Shown here one piece after another: positions 45,193-53,970 of a stretch of DNA of 64,000 nt; position 1 is the first letter of the stretch, and each line of letters starts with the position of its first letter. Source of the DNA: Prochlorococcus sp. AG-409-B05 (lineage in GTDB: Bacteria > Cyanobacteriota > Cyanobacteriia > PCC-6307 > Cyanobiaceae); NCBI GenBank assembly GCA_003216075.1, contig QCJK01000001.1, positions 93,678 to 157,677 on the forward strand, written 5' to 3'. The translations under genes and the position numbers were made by a program. Under the pieces are notes generated by a model. The model searched no databases. It was not told where the DNA came from and saw nothing but the letters and a program-made list of their open reading frames with translations.

Positions 45193-45462
45193 ATGATTGA
45201 GACCTCGGGGGTAATTGAGAAAGAGCAAGGGAATGGGTTCTATCTAGTAACACTTGAACAGCCGGCAGGTCATCAATGCCTTTGTCGTGCGGCAGGAAAA
45301 CTCACAAAATTTAGGATTAAATTGCTGGCTGGAGATAAGGTCCTTGTAGAAATAAGTCCCTATGATCTAACTAGAGGTAGAATTACCTATAGAGAACGCA
45401 ACACTGGGGCTCCAGGAGGAAGAGCTGGAGGCAATAGACCAGGGGGACCCAGGCGCCGATAA
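45193..45462 (+). CDS. infA: Translation initiation factor IF-1-like protein with Gly/Arg/Pro tail
   Basis: An S1/OB-fold protein of 89 residues resembling IF-1: MIETSGVIEKEQGNGFYLVTLEQ, then AGKLTKFRIKLLAGDKVLVEISPYDLTRGRITYR. The usual IF-1 length is about 72; here a Gly/Arg/Pro-rich tail (APGGRAGGNRPGGPRRR) is added. IF-1 occupies the ribosomal A site during initiation. It is not in a ribosomal-protein operon here, and some cyanobacteria have a second copy, so whether this is the primary IF-1 is unsure. ATG start. Confidence 0.85.
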   Translation: MIETSGVIEKEQGNGFYLVTLEQPAGHQCLCRAAGKLTKFRIKLLAGDKVLVEISPYDLTRGRITYRERNTGAPGGRAGGNRPGGPRRR

Positions 45463-45506
45463 CTCAAGCAATAAGAAAAGATCATAATGCCAAACTTATC
45501 CTTCAA

Positions 45507-46865
45507 TTATAAAAAATCATCGATTATTTTTTTAAAATCAGCGCGTTGCTTTACTCCCTTCCACTGTTTAATAAGTTCCTTATTTTTAAATAAATGAACC
45601 ATAGGAGTCCCATTCACATTAGCCTGTTCTGCAATCTCTTGATCAATCTCAATATCAATCTCGATTGCTAATACTTTTCCTTCATATTCTTCTATGACCC
45701 TCCTCAATTGAGGCTTAAGTACATGACATGGGCCACAATTTATGGAAGTATAAATAACGAGCAATGGCCTATCACTTTCATGATAAAGCTTTCTGAGGGC
45801 ATAAGAACCAGATTGCCAAAGTGCATCATGCTTAAAATCTTTCTCAGGAGTAGCTCGAAATGATTGAGGCATAATAGCCTTGGCTGGCTCTAAATCTTTT
45901 CTTTGAATTAACTTCTCAAGCTTATTTTCACCAAGCCAACGTTCTGCCGCCAAAGCGGCTTTGCATCCACTGGCTGCTGCAGTTATACCCTGACGCCATT
46001 CTGAGTCTGCTACATCTCCTGCAGCAAAAACACCTTCAATAGAAGTTTCTGGACGGCCTTCTTTAGTTCTTATATATCCCTTTGAGTCTAAGTTTAACTT
46101 TCCAGCTAACAACTTACTATTAGGAGTATGTCCAATAGCATAAAATAGACCTTTTACAGAAATATTTTGTTCCTCTTTTGAATCTAAAGATCTAATCTTC
46201 AATCTGCTAAGCCATTCGTCACCTTCAACATCTAAAACTTCTGTTCTCCAATGAACAGTAATTAGAGTATTTGCCATCACCCTTTCTACCATTGCAGCAC
46301 TAGCCCGAAAACTTTTAGAACGAACTAAAAGATGTACGTGACTTCCATATTTAGTTAGATATACGGCCTCTTCACAAGCAGAGTCGCCACCTCCAATAAC
46401 TGCCAAATCTTCTTGCCTAAATTGAGGAGTAGCTCCATCACATATTGCACAAGCACTGATACCCCTACCCCAAAACCTTTCTTCAGAGGGCAACCCCAAT
46501 CTATTAGCACTGGCACCTGTTGCAATTATCAGCGCATGAGATTCAATCAAAGAACCAGCTGCCTTTAATCGAAATGGTCTTCTTTGAAGATCAATCAATT
46601 CAACATCTGCTTCAAAAAGCTTGGTACCCCAGCGAAGAGCCTGAGCTTTCATTAGGTCCATAAGCTCAGGGCCCATTACGCCATCAGGAAAGCCTGGAAA
46701 ATTCTCAACATGAGTCGTTGTCATTAGCTGTCCCCCTGGAATTCCTCCTGACTGAAACCCTGTCACCAATAGGGGCTGTAAATTTGCACGCGCAGCATAT
46801 ATTGCAGCGGTATACCCAGCAGGTCCAGACCCCACAATCACTACATTTTCAATCGACATAGTCAT
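45507..46865 (-). CDS. NADPH-thioredoxin reductase fused to thioredoxin (NTRC)
   Basis: A bifunctional redox protein. The N-terminal two-thirds is NADPH-thioredoxin reductase with the FAD-binding [19 protein letters not shown], the CAICD redox site and NADPH-binding [10 protein letters not shown]. The C-terminal 110 residues are a thioredoxin domain with CGPCH. NTRC passes NADPH electrons to 2-Cys peroxiredoxins and other targets in cyanobacteria and chloroplasts. From ATG 46865 it has 452 residues; the longer TTG frame adds 16 unlikely ones. Convergent with infA. Confidence 0.95.
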   Translation of the reverse strand: MTMSIENVVIVGSGPAGYTAAIYAARANLQPLLVTGFQSGGIPGGQLMTTTHVENFPGFPDGVMGPELMDLMKAQALRWGTKLFEADVELIDLQRRPFRLKAAGSLIESHALIIATGASANRLGLPSEERFWGRGISACAICDGATPQFRQEDLAVIGGGDSACEEAVYLTKYGSHVHLLVRSKSFRASAAMVERVMANTLITVHWRTEVLDVEGDEWLSRLKIRSLDSKEEQNISVKGLFYAIGHTPNSKLLAGKLNLDSKGYIRTKEGRPETSIEGVFAAGDVADSEWRQGITAAASGCKAALAAERWLGENKLEKLIQRKDLEPAKAIMPQSFRATPEKDFKHDALWQSGSYALRKLYHESDRPLLVIYTSINCGPCHVLKPQLRRVIEEYEGKVLAIEIDIEIDQEIAEQANVNGTPMVHLFKNKELIKQWKGVKQRADFKKIIDDFL

Positions 46866-46972
46866 CTGAGTTCCATTAATGCCCATCGCAACAGGCAAAT
46901 TCCTATTTAACAAACCCTAATGCCGTTGAAAGCCCATTTGATGGCGAAAAGACCAGACAAGCTATAAAAATG

Positions 46973-46994
46973 GGTGCCTATTTAAAAAGGCACC
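46973..46994 (-). terminator. Stem-loop between NTRC and the small gene upstream
   Basis: A perfect 6-base-pair stem (GGTGCC at 46973-46978 with GGCACC at 46989-46994), followed on the minus strand by a T-containing stretch (CATTTTTATAG). It probably ends the transcript of the gene at 47028-47273. Confidence 0.55.
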
Positions 46995-47027
46995 AAAGAA
47001 GATAATTATATTTTTTTAAGATTTTTT

Positions 47028-47273
47028 TTAGATTTCAACAACTTCGTCGGTGTCTCTTTTTTCTTGATTAAATGAAGATTGGAATCTTTTAGGAAGCTTT
47101 AAAACTGAATCTTGAAAATGCTCTGGATGTTCTCCAACGCAAGTTATCCATTCACGGAATTCCTGAGTCAAGGCATAGCTGTCTTCATAAGACTCGATTC
47201 CATCTAAGAATGCGATCCTGGTGGATGCCCAATAGGTAGATATACTGACCCGTCGATGAATAGATGCATCCAT
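47028..47273 (-). CDS. Conserved hypothetical protein, 81 aa
   Basis: From ATG 47273, an 81-residue soluble protein: MDASIHRRVSISTYWASTRI, a helix with ALTQEFREWITCVGEHPEHF, and a charged tail ending RDTDEVVEI. No family recognised. The 22 residues upstream to 47339 contain cysteines but do not look like a natural N-terminus. It sits between NTRC and the helicase on the same strand. Confidence 0.6.
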   Translation of the reverse strand: MDASIHRRVSISTYWASTRIAFLDGIESYEDSYALTQEFREWITCVGEHPEHFQDSVLKLPKRFQSSFNQEKRDTDEVVEI

Positions 47274-47371
47274 GATTTGTCCCCAATGGACACCACATTG
47301 ACATGTTGCCGGCACAAAAAGGGGTCGTCTTTCACACAAACTTGTATTTTTCTCTACAAAAAATATTATCT

Positions 47372-48730
47372 CTATAAAAAATTAGGTAATTCGACTGGCT
47401 GCATCCTTATTACTGATCCTGCTCCATCATTCACTGCTTCCATTGGCAAACTAGGAAATCTAGCCCTACCAGTTTCAAATTCAATTGGACTAGTGACAGG
47501 CTCATTCCCTTTAATTAAGTAGGGTTTTGACTTAGACCAATCTCGAGCATGCTGCATAAGCAAAGGGTCAGCTGGTGCAAAAACAAAAGAAGGTTCACGC
47601 GGAATAGGCTCTATTGCAGCCCTATCAGTAGTCATGCGAACCGCACGAGTAATACTTTGAATAAATCTGCTTTTCGTGACAATTGTGGTTAGATACGCAA
47701 CTACTCTCAATCTTGGAGCGTCAAAACCTTCTGAGCACATATCTACACTAACTAGCCAATTTGAATTGGATTGTTCAAATAAGGCAAGTCGCTGATAAGA
47801 ATTTCTATCCTTTGAATGAACAAGTTCTACATTAAAACCATCCTCTTCCAAAAAATTCGCTATTTCCTTGGCATGTCCTATATCCCTTGCAATCACAAGT
47901 CCAGCTGCGTTTTCATGCACTAAACAAACTTTCTCAAGCTGACGTTTCGCCCTTACAAGTAATTGCAAGCCAATGCTACTTGAATCTGAAAGACGAATAG
48001 CACGTCTCAAATTTCGAGCCCTCCAGCTCTCTCTGTTTTCTTTTGATAAAGAGGAAACATCTCGATCAGGCCTTCCAAGCATTCTGTGTTCCACCCATCC
48101 ATCCTGAAAATGAAATTCCAATGGTCGAACATCTCCAGCACTTATTAGTGAAGACGATTCCACACATAAATCTGGGCTAATTTGATCTATGAATTCATTA
48201 CCAATCTGAATTCTAATTTTTCTTGCACTACAAAATGCAAGATTATCGGATCTAAACGGAGTCCCAGTTAATCCTAATCTAATTGTACTTCCTTGGGTTA
48301 AATTATTAAAAATTTTACCCCAAATAGGACCATCTGAATAATCAGGATCAAGGCCAAGATGATGAGCTTCATCAGCAATTGCAATTATTTTGTTATCAAG
48401 CCATTGATCCTTATAAACCAATAACTGCTCTAACTTACTTATAGCACCTTGATAAGTAACTATCCAACCATCACAATTTTGAGAGATCCTCTCTAAATCA
48501 ATTTCATTATCAATATCATCTAATTTCAATCCCAAGATATCAGCTGATTTTCTCCATTGATTAAGAATTGAATTTCTGTGACAAAAAACTAAAAACTTAG
48601 AAAGAAGTCTTTCTTTCTTCATCTCCTTAAAACCAAGTAGTGCTCCCAAGGTTTTACCAGCACCAGGGCCAGCATGAATTAATAAGTCTCTATGCTCTTT
48701 ATTTCCAATAAGCAAGCGTCTTCTAAGCAA
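47372..48730 (-). CDS. Superfamily II DNA/RNA helicase (DEAH-type)
   Basis: A 452-residue frame from TTG 48730 with Walker A in HAGPGAGKTLGALLG, motif Ia FLVFCHRN, motif II ADEAHHLG, motif III LTGTPFRS and later motifs SMCSEGFDAPRLR and IQSITRAVRM. This is a UvrB/type III restriction-like SF2 core. The reading frame continues 28 codons upstream (48814-48731) with helicase-like residues (IRPYIKPRIWQKHLI) but without ATG/GTG/TTG. The true start may be a rare codon such as ATC 48814, which has AAGAGG seven bases before it. No restriction or modification gene is adjacent. Confidence 0.85.
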   Translation of the reverse strand: MLRRRLLIGNKEHRDLLIHAGPGAGKTLGALLGFKEMKKERLLSKFLVFCHRNSILNQWRKSADILGLKLDDIDNEIDLERISQNCDGWIVTYQGAISKLEQLLVYKDQWLDNKIIAIADEAHHLGLDPDYSDGPIWGKIFNNLTQGSTIRLGLTGTPFRSDNLAFCSARKIRIQIGNEFIDQISPDLCVESSSLISAGDVRPLEFHFQDGWVEHRMLGRPDRDVSSLSKENRESWRARNLRRAIRLSDSSSIGLQLLVRAKRQLEKVCLVHENAAGLVIARDIGHAKEIANFLEEDGFNVELVHSKDRNSYQRLALFEQSNSNWLVSVDMCSEGFDAPRLRVVAYLTTIVTKSRFIQSITRAVRMTTDRAAIEPIPREPSFVFAPADPLLMQHARDWSKSKPYLIKGNEPVTSPIEFETGRARFPSLPMEAVNDGAGSVIRMQPVELPNFL

Positions 48731-48947
48731 CTGGATAAGATGCTTTTGCCAAATCCTAGGCTTTATATAAGGTCTAGATTGATCAATTTCAAAATCAAAG
48801 GAGTGTATTGAGATAAAATACCTCTTGCTAGGTTAGATTATTTTTAACTTATTTTCCGATCATCGCCACCCTATGAATCTTAAAAACAAAATGTTTTCAA
48901 GAAAAACAATTAATAAAGCAAGCAATAAATACTAAATATACCAGAAA

Positions 48948-49526
48948 TCAGATCGCCTCTATATGATTCATAAGCAACTTTTCAACTTCGTCAATACCCT
49001 CATTTGCGGCATCCTTAGCCAAGTCTAAATCACCTTTAGCATCCTCTAAAAGGTCTCCAGTTAATTTCTCCAAAAGTTCACCTTTATTATCCTTAAATGT
49101 AGAAATAATTTCATTCTCAATCACCTTTCTAACTGCCTTGACCCTAAGAGAATCATCCGTTGCTTCGGCAAAAGTTCCTTGAACAAGTTCTTGAATAAAT
49201 AAACGGTGAACCTCACTACTTCTTAAAAAACTTTCTGTTGCATTAATAATTCCTTCTACAAGTGCCTCATCTGGCTCAGAATCTTTTCTCTCAAGCTTGA
49301 ACTCCCAATCAAGGTGACGTTGCTGCCAACCAGAAGCGTGAAGACTAGGCATTACGGTCTGGGAAAAGGTATCTACTGACATTTCGTAGATCCTTTCAGC
49401 TAAGCGCTCACACCACTCGCGTCCATGACCTTGAAGATTCTGCTGCATTTTCGTACGTTCTACAGCATGCCCTCCGTGATGACTATGACAAACGCCATCA
49501 GGGCATTCGATTGCTGTTAAACCCAT
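48948..49526 (-). CDS. Conserved hypothetical protein with Cys/His-rich N-terminus
   Basis: A 192-residue soluble protein, not recognised. The N-terminal 20 residues contain Cys8, Cys13, His14, His16, His17 and His20 (CPDGVCHSHHGGH), a likely metal-binding patch. The rest is mostly helical and acidic (KDNKGELLEKLTGDLLEDAKGDLDLAKDAANEG), with helices fit for a coiled coil. ATG start. It is divergent from the pntAA gene, which leaves about 130 bases for regulation. Confidence 0.72.
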   Translation of the reverse strand: MGLTAIECPDGVCHSHHGGHAVERTKMQQNLQGHGREWCERLAERIYEMSVDTFSQTVMPSLHASGWQQRHLDWEFKLERKDSEPDEALVEGIINATESFLRSSEVHRLFIQELVQGTFAEATDDSLRVKAVRKVIENEIISTFKDNKGELLEKLTGDLLEDAKGDLDLAKDAANEGIDEVEKLLMNHIEAI

Positions 49527-49658
49527 AAAATCAAAAAGATCGTAAGTATCTAACTTTTAATAGCTAAGACTTCGATCAAACACAGTATTTCTTCAGAAAA
49601 GATGCTGATCCTCATATATTGACCTCGTAATCTCATATTGGTAAACGGCTTAATTACT

Positions 49659-50801
49659 TTGCCAAGTCTTTTAATTCCCGCCGAATGTACCCAGGGTGAA
49701 ACCCGTGTTTCAGCAACACCAGAAACCATTAAAAAGTTTCTAGGCCTGGGTTGCAAAGTCTCTATAGAGAAAGGAGCTGGCCTTGCAGCAGGTTTCGCAG
49801 ATGAAGCCTACTCAGCAATTGGTGCCGAATTGATTTCAAGTGGTGATTTAAAAGCATGGAGCAATGCCGACATAGTTCTGTGTGTTCAAGCTCCAAATGC
49901 AAACTCATTGAGAACCATGCGAGAAGGAGCTCTTCTCATTGGACTTCTAGCGCCGTATGGAAATGATTCTTTAATAGCCAAGCTTAAGGAAGGAAAACTT
50001 TCTGCAATGGCTCTTGAGCTCCTACCAAGAATAAGTCGCGCACAATCTGCAGATGCACTTTCTTCTCAAGCAAATATTGGGGGCTATAAGGCAGTACTTG
50101 TTGCGGCTGCATCCTTAGACAGATATTTCCCAATGCTAATGACAGCTGCAGGCACTGTTCAGCCTGCAAGAGTTGTTGTCCTAGGGGCAGGAGTAGCAGG
50201 ACTACAAGCAGTGGCTACAGCCAAAAGGCTAGGAGCAGTCGTATATGTCAGTGATATAAGACCAGCAGTCAAAGAACAAATTGAATCCTTAGGTGCTCGA
50301 TTTATAAGTCCTCCAAAACTAGAGGAGAAACCATCTGAAGCTGGGGGGTACGCTAAACAAGCTTCTGAAGCTTTTCTTTTGGCACAGCGACAGCAACTTT
50401 CAGATCATCTATCTGAAGCAGATGTAGCAATCTGTACAGCACAGGTACCAGGCAAAGTTGCACCACGTTTAATCAGTGAAGAAATGTTAGATAGAATGAG
50501 ACCAGGTTCAGTAGTTATTGATCTTGCTGTGGCACAAGGAGGAAACTGTGTTGACACGCGACCAGGAGAAACGATTCTAAGGAAAGGAGTCAAACTAATA
50601 GGTGCTTCAAACTTGCCATGCTCAGTTCCCAACCATGCTAGTACTCTTTATTCGAGGAACCTCTTGGCACTTTTAGAGCCCATTATTAAGGATGGCAATA
50701 TCAAGCTAAATATTGAAGATGAACTGATTTCAGGTTGTCTAATTAGTCAACAAGGTGAAATCCATCATCAAGAGATACTTGAAACAGGAACAAAACTCTG
50801 A
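49659..50801 (+). CDS. pntAA: NAD(P) transhydrogenase subunit alpha part 1
   Basis: The NAD-binding domain I of the proton-translocating transhydrogenase, which interconverts NADH and NADPH. It begins like the family (IPAECTQGETRVSATPETI), then carries the Rossmann VVVLGAGVAGLQAVATAKRLGAVVYVSD, with TAQVPGKVAPRLI further on. I use TTG 49659, closer to the family N-terminus; TTG 49638 is the alternative. The three-gene split form (alpha1, alpha2, beta) is usual in cyanobacteria. Confidence 0.93.
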   Translation: MPSLLIPAECTQGETRVSATPETIKKFLGLGCKVSIEKGAGLAAGFADEAYSAIGAELISSGDLKAWSNADIVLCVQAPNANSLRTMREGALLIGLLAPYGNDSLIAKLKEGKLSAMALELLPRISRAQSADALSSQANIGGYKAVLVAAASLDRYFPMLMTAAGTVQPARVVVLGAGVAGLQAVATAKRLGAVVYVSDIRPAVKEQIESLGARFISPPKLEEKPSEAGGYAKQASEAFLLAQRQQLSDHLSEADVAICTAQVPGKVAPRLISEEMLDRMRPGSVVIDLAVAQGGNCVDTRPGETILRKGVKLIGASNLPCSVPNHASTLYSRNLLALLEPIIKDGNIKLNIEDELISGCLISQQGEIHHQEILETGTKL

Positions 50802-50802
50802 T

Positions 50803-51108
50803 ATGGAATTTTTAAGTGAAGCCCTTTGGGTGCTCCTTCTAGGAAGTCTTCTTGGATTAGAGCTAATTGGCAAGGTACCGCCTACTTTGCATACTCCATT
50901 AATGAGCGGAGCCAATGCAATCTCAGGAATAACAATGTTGGCAGCATTGACATTAATTATCAAATCCAATGACAAATTACCCCTCCTTTTAATGGGTTCA
51001 ATCGCCTTAGGTTTCGCATTATTCAATGTTATTGGAGGTTTTTTTGTGACTGATCGAATGCTGTCAATGTTCAGTCGTAAATCAGTTCAAAGGAAGGTAA
51101 ATCGCTAA
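50803..51108 (+). CDS. pntAB: NAD(P) transhydrogenase subunit alpha part 2
   Basis: The small membrane part of the alpha subunit (101 residues from ATG 50803) with three to four helices. It has the motif ELIGKVPPTLHTPLMSGANAISGI, which forms part of the proton channel. The longer frame to 50755 overlaps pntAA and is unlikely. It starts one base after the pntAA stop, and its stop overlaps the pntB start (TAATG). Confidence 0.94.
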   Translation: MEFLSEALWVLLLGSLLGLELIGKVPPTLHTPLMSGANAISGITMLAALTLIIKSNDKLPLLLMGSIALGFALFNVIGGFFVTDRMLSMFSRKSVQRKVNR

Positions 51109-52541
51109 TGAATAATGCACAAATACTTAAATATGCAATTGATCTAATTGCAGTATTTCTCCTAGCTCTTGGTATTAAAGGACTATCAAAAGTTCGCTCC
51201 GCAAGGGAGGCCAATCGACTAGCCGCTTTGGCAATGGGACTTGCGGTAATTGGTGTTCTGATTAATGCCTTGGGAAAGGATGGTATTTCTATTAGTGCGT
51301 GGATTTGGATTATCACTGGTTCCACATTAGGAGGTCTTATTGGCATGGCAACTGCCAAGAAAGTCCCAATGACTGCAATGCCAGAGACGGTAGCTTTATT
51401 TAATGGCTGCGGAGGTATGTCATCTCTCTTAGTAGCAACAGCAGTTGCCTTATTTCCAGAAACACAATCTCAAAGCAGTCCTATTGTAGTAGGTATTTCA
51501 ATAGCTATTTCTGTATTTGTAGGAGCAATAACATTCAGCGGATCTATGGTTGCTATGGCCAAACTTCAAGGCTGGCTTTCAACTCCAAATTGGACACAAA
51601 ATAAACTAAGGCACGCGCTAAATATTGCCTTTGCAGTGGTATGCATCGTTGCAGCTATTAAACAATTTACAGAAGGCAAAGGGAATGAAAGTCTTTGGCT
51701 ATTAATTATTGGATCTTCATTACTTGGTATAGGAGTAACTTTGCCAATAGGTGGAGCAGATATGCCAGTAGTTATTTCTTTACTAAATAGCTATTCAGGA
51801 GTTGCTGCTGCAGCAGCTGGATTTGTTGTAGGTAGTCAATTATTAATAGTCGCGGGAGCAATGGTAGGAGCAGCAGGTCTGATTCTTACACAAGTAATGT
51901 GTAATGGAATGAATAGGTCCCTTATATCAGTACTCTTTGGCGGTTCACTTGCTACAAAATCTTCAACTAGCGCTAACAAAAGTGAATATAACAATATAAC
52001 CAGTTGCAGCATTGAAGAATGTGCTCTCACTCTTGAAGCAGCTGAAAGAGTTGTTGTTGTCCCTGGCTATGGACTTGCTGTAGCTCAAGCTCAACACACA
52101 CTTCGTGAAGTAACACGAGCTCTAGAAATTACTGGTATTGATGTTACTTATGCAATTCATCCAGTAGCAGGAAGGATGCCTGGACATATGAATGTTCTGC
52201 TGGCAGAAGCAGATGTCCCGTATGAACAATTAAAAGAAATGGATGTTATAAATCCTGAATTTCCAGCTACTGATGTGGTTCTAGTTCTTGGAGCTAATGA
52301 TGTAGTAAATCCTCAAGCAAAAAATGATCCAAGTTCTCCTCTATATGGCATGCCAGTTTTGGATGTTCAGGAAGCCAGAACAGTGTTTGTTATCAAAAGA
52401 GGAATGAGTGCAGGCTATTCTGGTATTAAGAATGATCTATTTGAGTTGGCAAATACATCAATGGTATTTGGAGATGCAAAAAAAGTTTTAGGAGATCTCT
52501 TAGTTGAACTTAAGGAGTTAGGTGTTGGGAAAAAAGGATAA
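51108..52541 (+). CDS. pntB: NAD(P) transhydrogenase subunit beta
   Basis: A 477-residue membrane subunit with about eight to nine helices followed by the soluble NADP-binding domain III (from about residue 300), which shows VVVVPGYGLAVAQAQHTLREV, IHPVAGRMPGHMNVLLAEADVPY and VLGANDVVNPQA. Together with PntAA and PntAB it forms the proton-pumping enzyme. ATG start, overlapping the previous stop. Confidence 0.97.
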   Translation: MNNAQILKYAIDLIAVFLLALGIKGLSKVRSAREANRLAALAMGLAVIGVLINALGKDGISISAWIWIITGSTLGGLIGMATAKKVPMTAMPETVALFNGCGGMSSLLVATAVALFPETQSQSSPIVVGISIAISVFVGAITFSGSMVAMAKLQGWLSTPNWTQNKLRHALNIAFAVVCIVAAIKQFTEGKGNESLWLLIIGSSLLGIGVTLPIGGADMPVVISLLNSYSGVAAAAAGFVVGSQLLIVAGAMVGAAGLILTQVMCNGMNRSLISVLFGGSLATKSSTSANKSEYNNITSCSIEECALTLEAAERVVVVPGYGLAVAQAQHTLREVTRALEITGIDVTYAIHPVAGRMPGHMNVLLAEADVPYEQLKEMDVINPEFPATDVVLVLGANDVVNPQAKNDPSSPLYGMPVLDVQEARTVFVIKRGMSAGYSGIKNDLFELANTSMVFGDAKKVLGDLLVELKELGVGKKG

Positions 52542-53634
52542 CCCAAGTTCGATCTTGATTCAACAACTTGGTTTAGTTCCTTTTAGAGAACGTTTGCCCT
52601 GGCTTGGAGGTGATTTACAAACACTCCGAGATACATTGTGGACTGAAAAATTCCCTCATAATAATTCCAGGAAAATTGAAATTAATGTACCAGCAGCAAA
52701 TAATGGAATAAATGGAAAAGGCTCATTACTTGGCCTTCTTGATTTTCCAAAAAACATTGAATCTCCTATAAAAGGACTAGTTATATTGATTCATGGTCTT
52801 GGTGGCTCAAGCAAAAGACAAGGTCTAATGAGAATGGCTAAATATTTACAAGAAAAAAACTTTGCGACTCTAAGATTAAATCTTCGTGGTGCTGATCCAT
52901 GCAGACATATAATCCCAGGAACCTACTCAGCAAAATGTAATAGTGATATCAATCCAGTTTTAATTAGAGCCAGAAAAATTTGCAAAGAATTAAGCAATAA
53001 TGAAAATCCTATACCATTATTTGGTGTAGGTATATCGCTTGGAGGAACCATTTTTTTAAATGCATGTTTAGATGCTAAATATTATTTAAAGGAGGGTATG
53101 CCAGCCTTGGATGGTTTGGTTTGCACTAGTAGTCCACTTGACTTAAATGCTTGCAGCAACTCAATTGAACGATCTCGCAACAAAATCTATCAAGCTTGGC
53201 TTCTAAAACGTCTTATACGGCAAACGCTTGAAGACCCATTCACAAATCCTTCACACGAAAAAGAAAAGTCTAATTTCATAAAAAGAATTAACTTTGCCCC
53301 AAAAAATATCCGTGAATATGATGATTTAATTACAGCTAAGAGATGGGGATATAAAAATGTTGATGATTACTATCTTAATGCTTCTCCTTTGCCTAGGCTC
53401 CTTAAGAGTCCAAATCATCTTCCTCCAACACTTTTATTGCAAGCAAAAGATGATCCCTGGGTACCTGCAAAAGAAGCAAATGAACTTTCAAAAAAACTAG
53501 CCCACTCAAATTACTCAAATATAAAAGTTATACTTACGAAAAATGGTGGTCATAATGGATTTCATGGAGTAAATGGCTGCTGGGGTGATCAATTAGTCAC
53601 TAAATGGTTTGAATATTTACTTGAATATCAATAA
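52522..53634 (+). CDS. YheT-type alpha/beta hydrolase (COG0429)
   Basis: A 370-residue alpha/beta hydrolase of the YheT group. It has LIHGLGGSSKRQGLMRMAKYL (about residues 89-109), RLNLRGADPC, the nucleophile elbow GVGISLGGTIFLNA and a catalytic histidine in GGHNGF near the C-terminus. Esterase-like activity is presumed; the substrate is unknown. It starts at GTG 52522 with AAGGAG before it, inside the last 20 bases of pntB, so it is translated with the transhydrogenase operon. Convergent with the ferredoxin gene, 2 bases apart. Confidence 0.86.
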   Translation: MLGKKDNPSSILIQQLGLVPFRERLPWLGGDLQTLRDTLWTEKFPHNNSRKIEINVPAANNGINGKGSLLGLLDFPKNIESPIKGLVILIHGLGGSSKRQGLMRMAKYLQEKNFATLRLNLRGADPCRHIIPGTYSAKCNSDINPVLIRARKICKELSNNENPIPLFGVGISLGGTIFLNACLDAKYYLKEGMPALDGLVCTSSPLDLNACSNSIERSRNKIYQAWLLKRLIRQTLEDPFTNPSHEKEKSNFIKRINFAPKNIREYDDLITAKRWGYKNVDDYYLNASPLPRLLKSPNHLPPTLLLQAKDDPWVPAKEANELSKKLAHSNYSNIKVILTKNGGHNGFHGVNGCWGDQLVTKWFEYLLEYQ

Positions 53635-53636
53635 TT

Positions 53637-53966
53637 TTAAAACAGTGGAGTTCTTTTTAGAATCCATTCTTCAACAGGAGTTCTTCTAAGAATATGTTCT
53701 CTTATTATCATTTCAATTCGTTCAGGAGTAACTCCTCCATACCAAATACCATCTGGCCATATTAATAATATGGGTCCATCTGCACAAATACGCAAACAAT
53801 CTACTTTACTCCTTAAGACAATGCCCTCAGCTCGTCTTGGGTTCTCCAAGTCTAAATCTTTTATTAGCTTCTTAAGTTTAAGCCAAGATGCTTTACCTAA
53901 AGATTCATCACAACAAACAGCCTTAGTTGGTGTTGCGCATAGCAACAAATGATGACTAATCAACAT
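53637..53966 (-). CDS. Thioredoxin-like 2Fe-2S ferredoxin (COG3411 type)
   Basis: A 109-residue ferredoxin of the thioredoxin-like 2Fe-2S kind: HHLLLCATPTKAVCC near the N-terminus, then CLRICADGPILLIWPDGIWYGGVTPE, with the family's late C-x3-C (Cys-Leu-Arg-Ile-Cys). Such proteins are linked to electron transfer or to hydrogenase/NDH-like subunits, here without known partner. I use ATG 53966, just after the dxr stop; the longer frame back into dxr is a shadow. Likely co-transcribed with dxr. Confidence 0.86.
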   Translation of the reverse strand: MLISHHLLLCATPTKAVCCDESLGKASWLKLKKLIKDLDLENPRRAEGIVLRSKVDCLRICADGPILLIWPDGIWYGGVTPERIEMIIREHILRRTPVEEWILKRTPLF

Positions 53967-53970
53967 TATA

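Noticed and set aside
47256..47522. Plus-strand ORF of 88 aa over the helicase end
   Set aside because: Antisense to two minus-strand genes with no recognisable features.
47372..49526. A defence or restriction system built around the SF2 helicase
   Set aside because: The helicase resembles restriction-type motors, but there is no nuclease, methyltransferase or other defence gene beside it; neighbours are NTRC, an 81-aa gene and the transhydrogenase operon.
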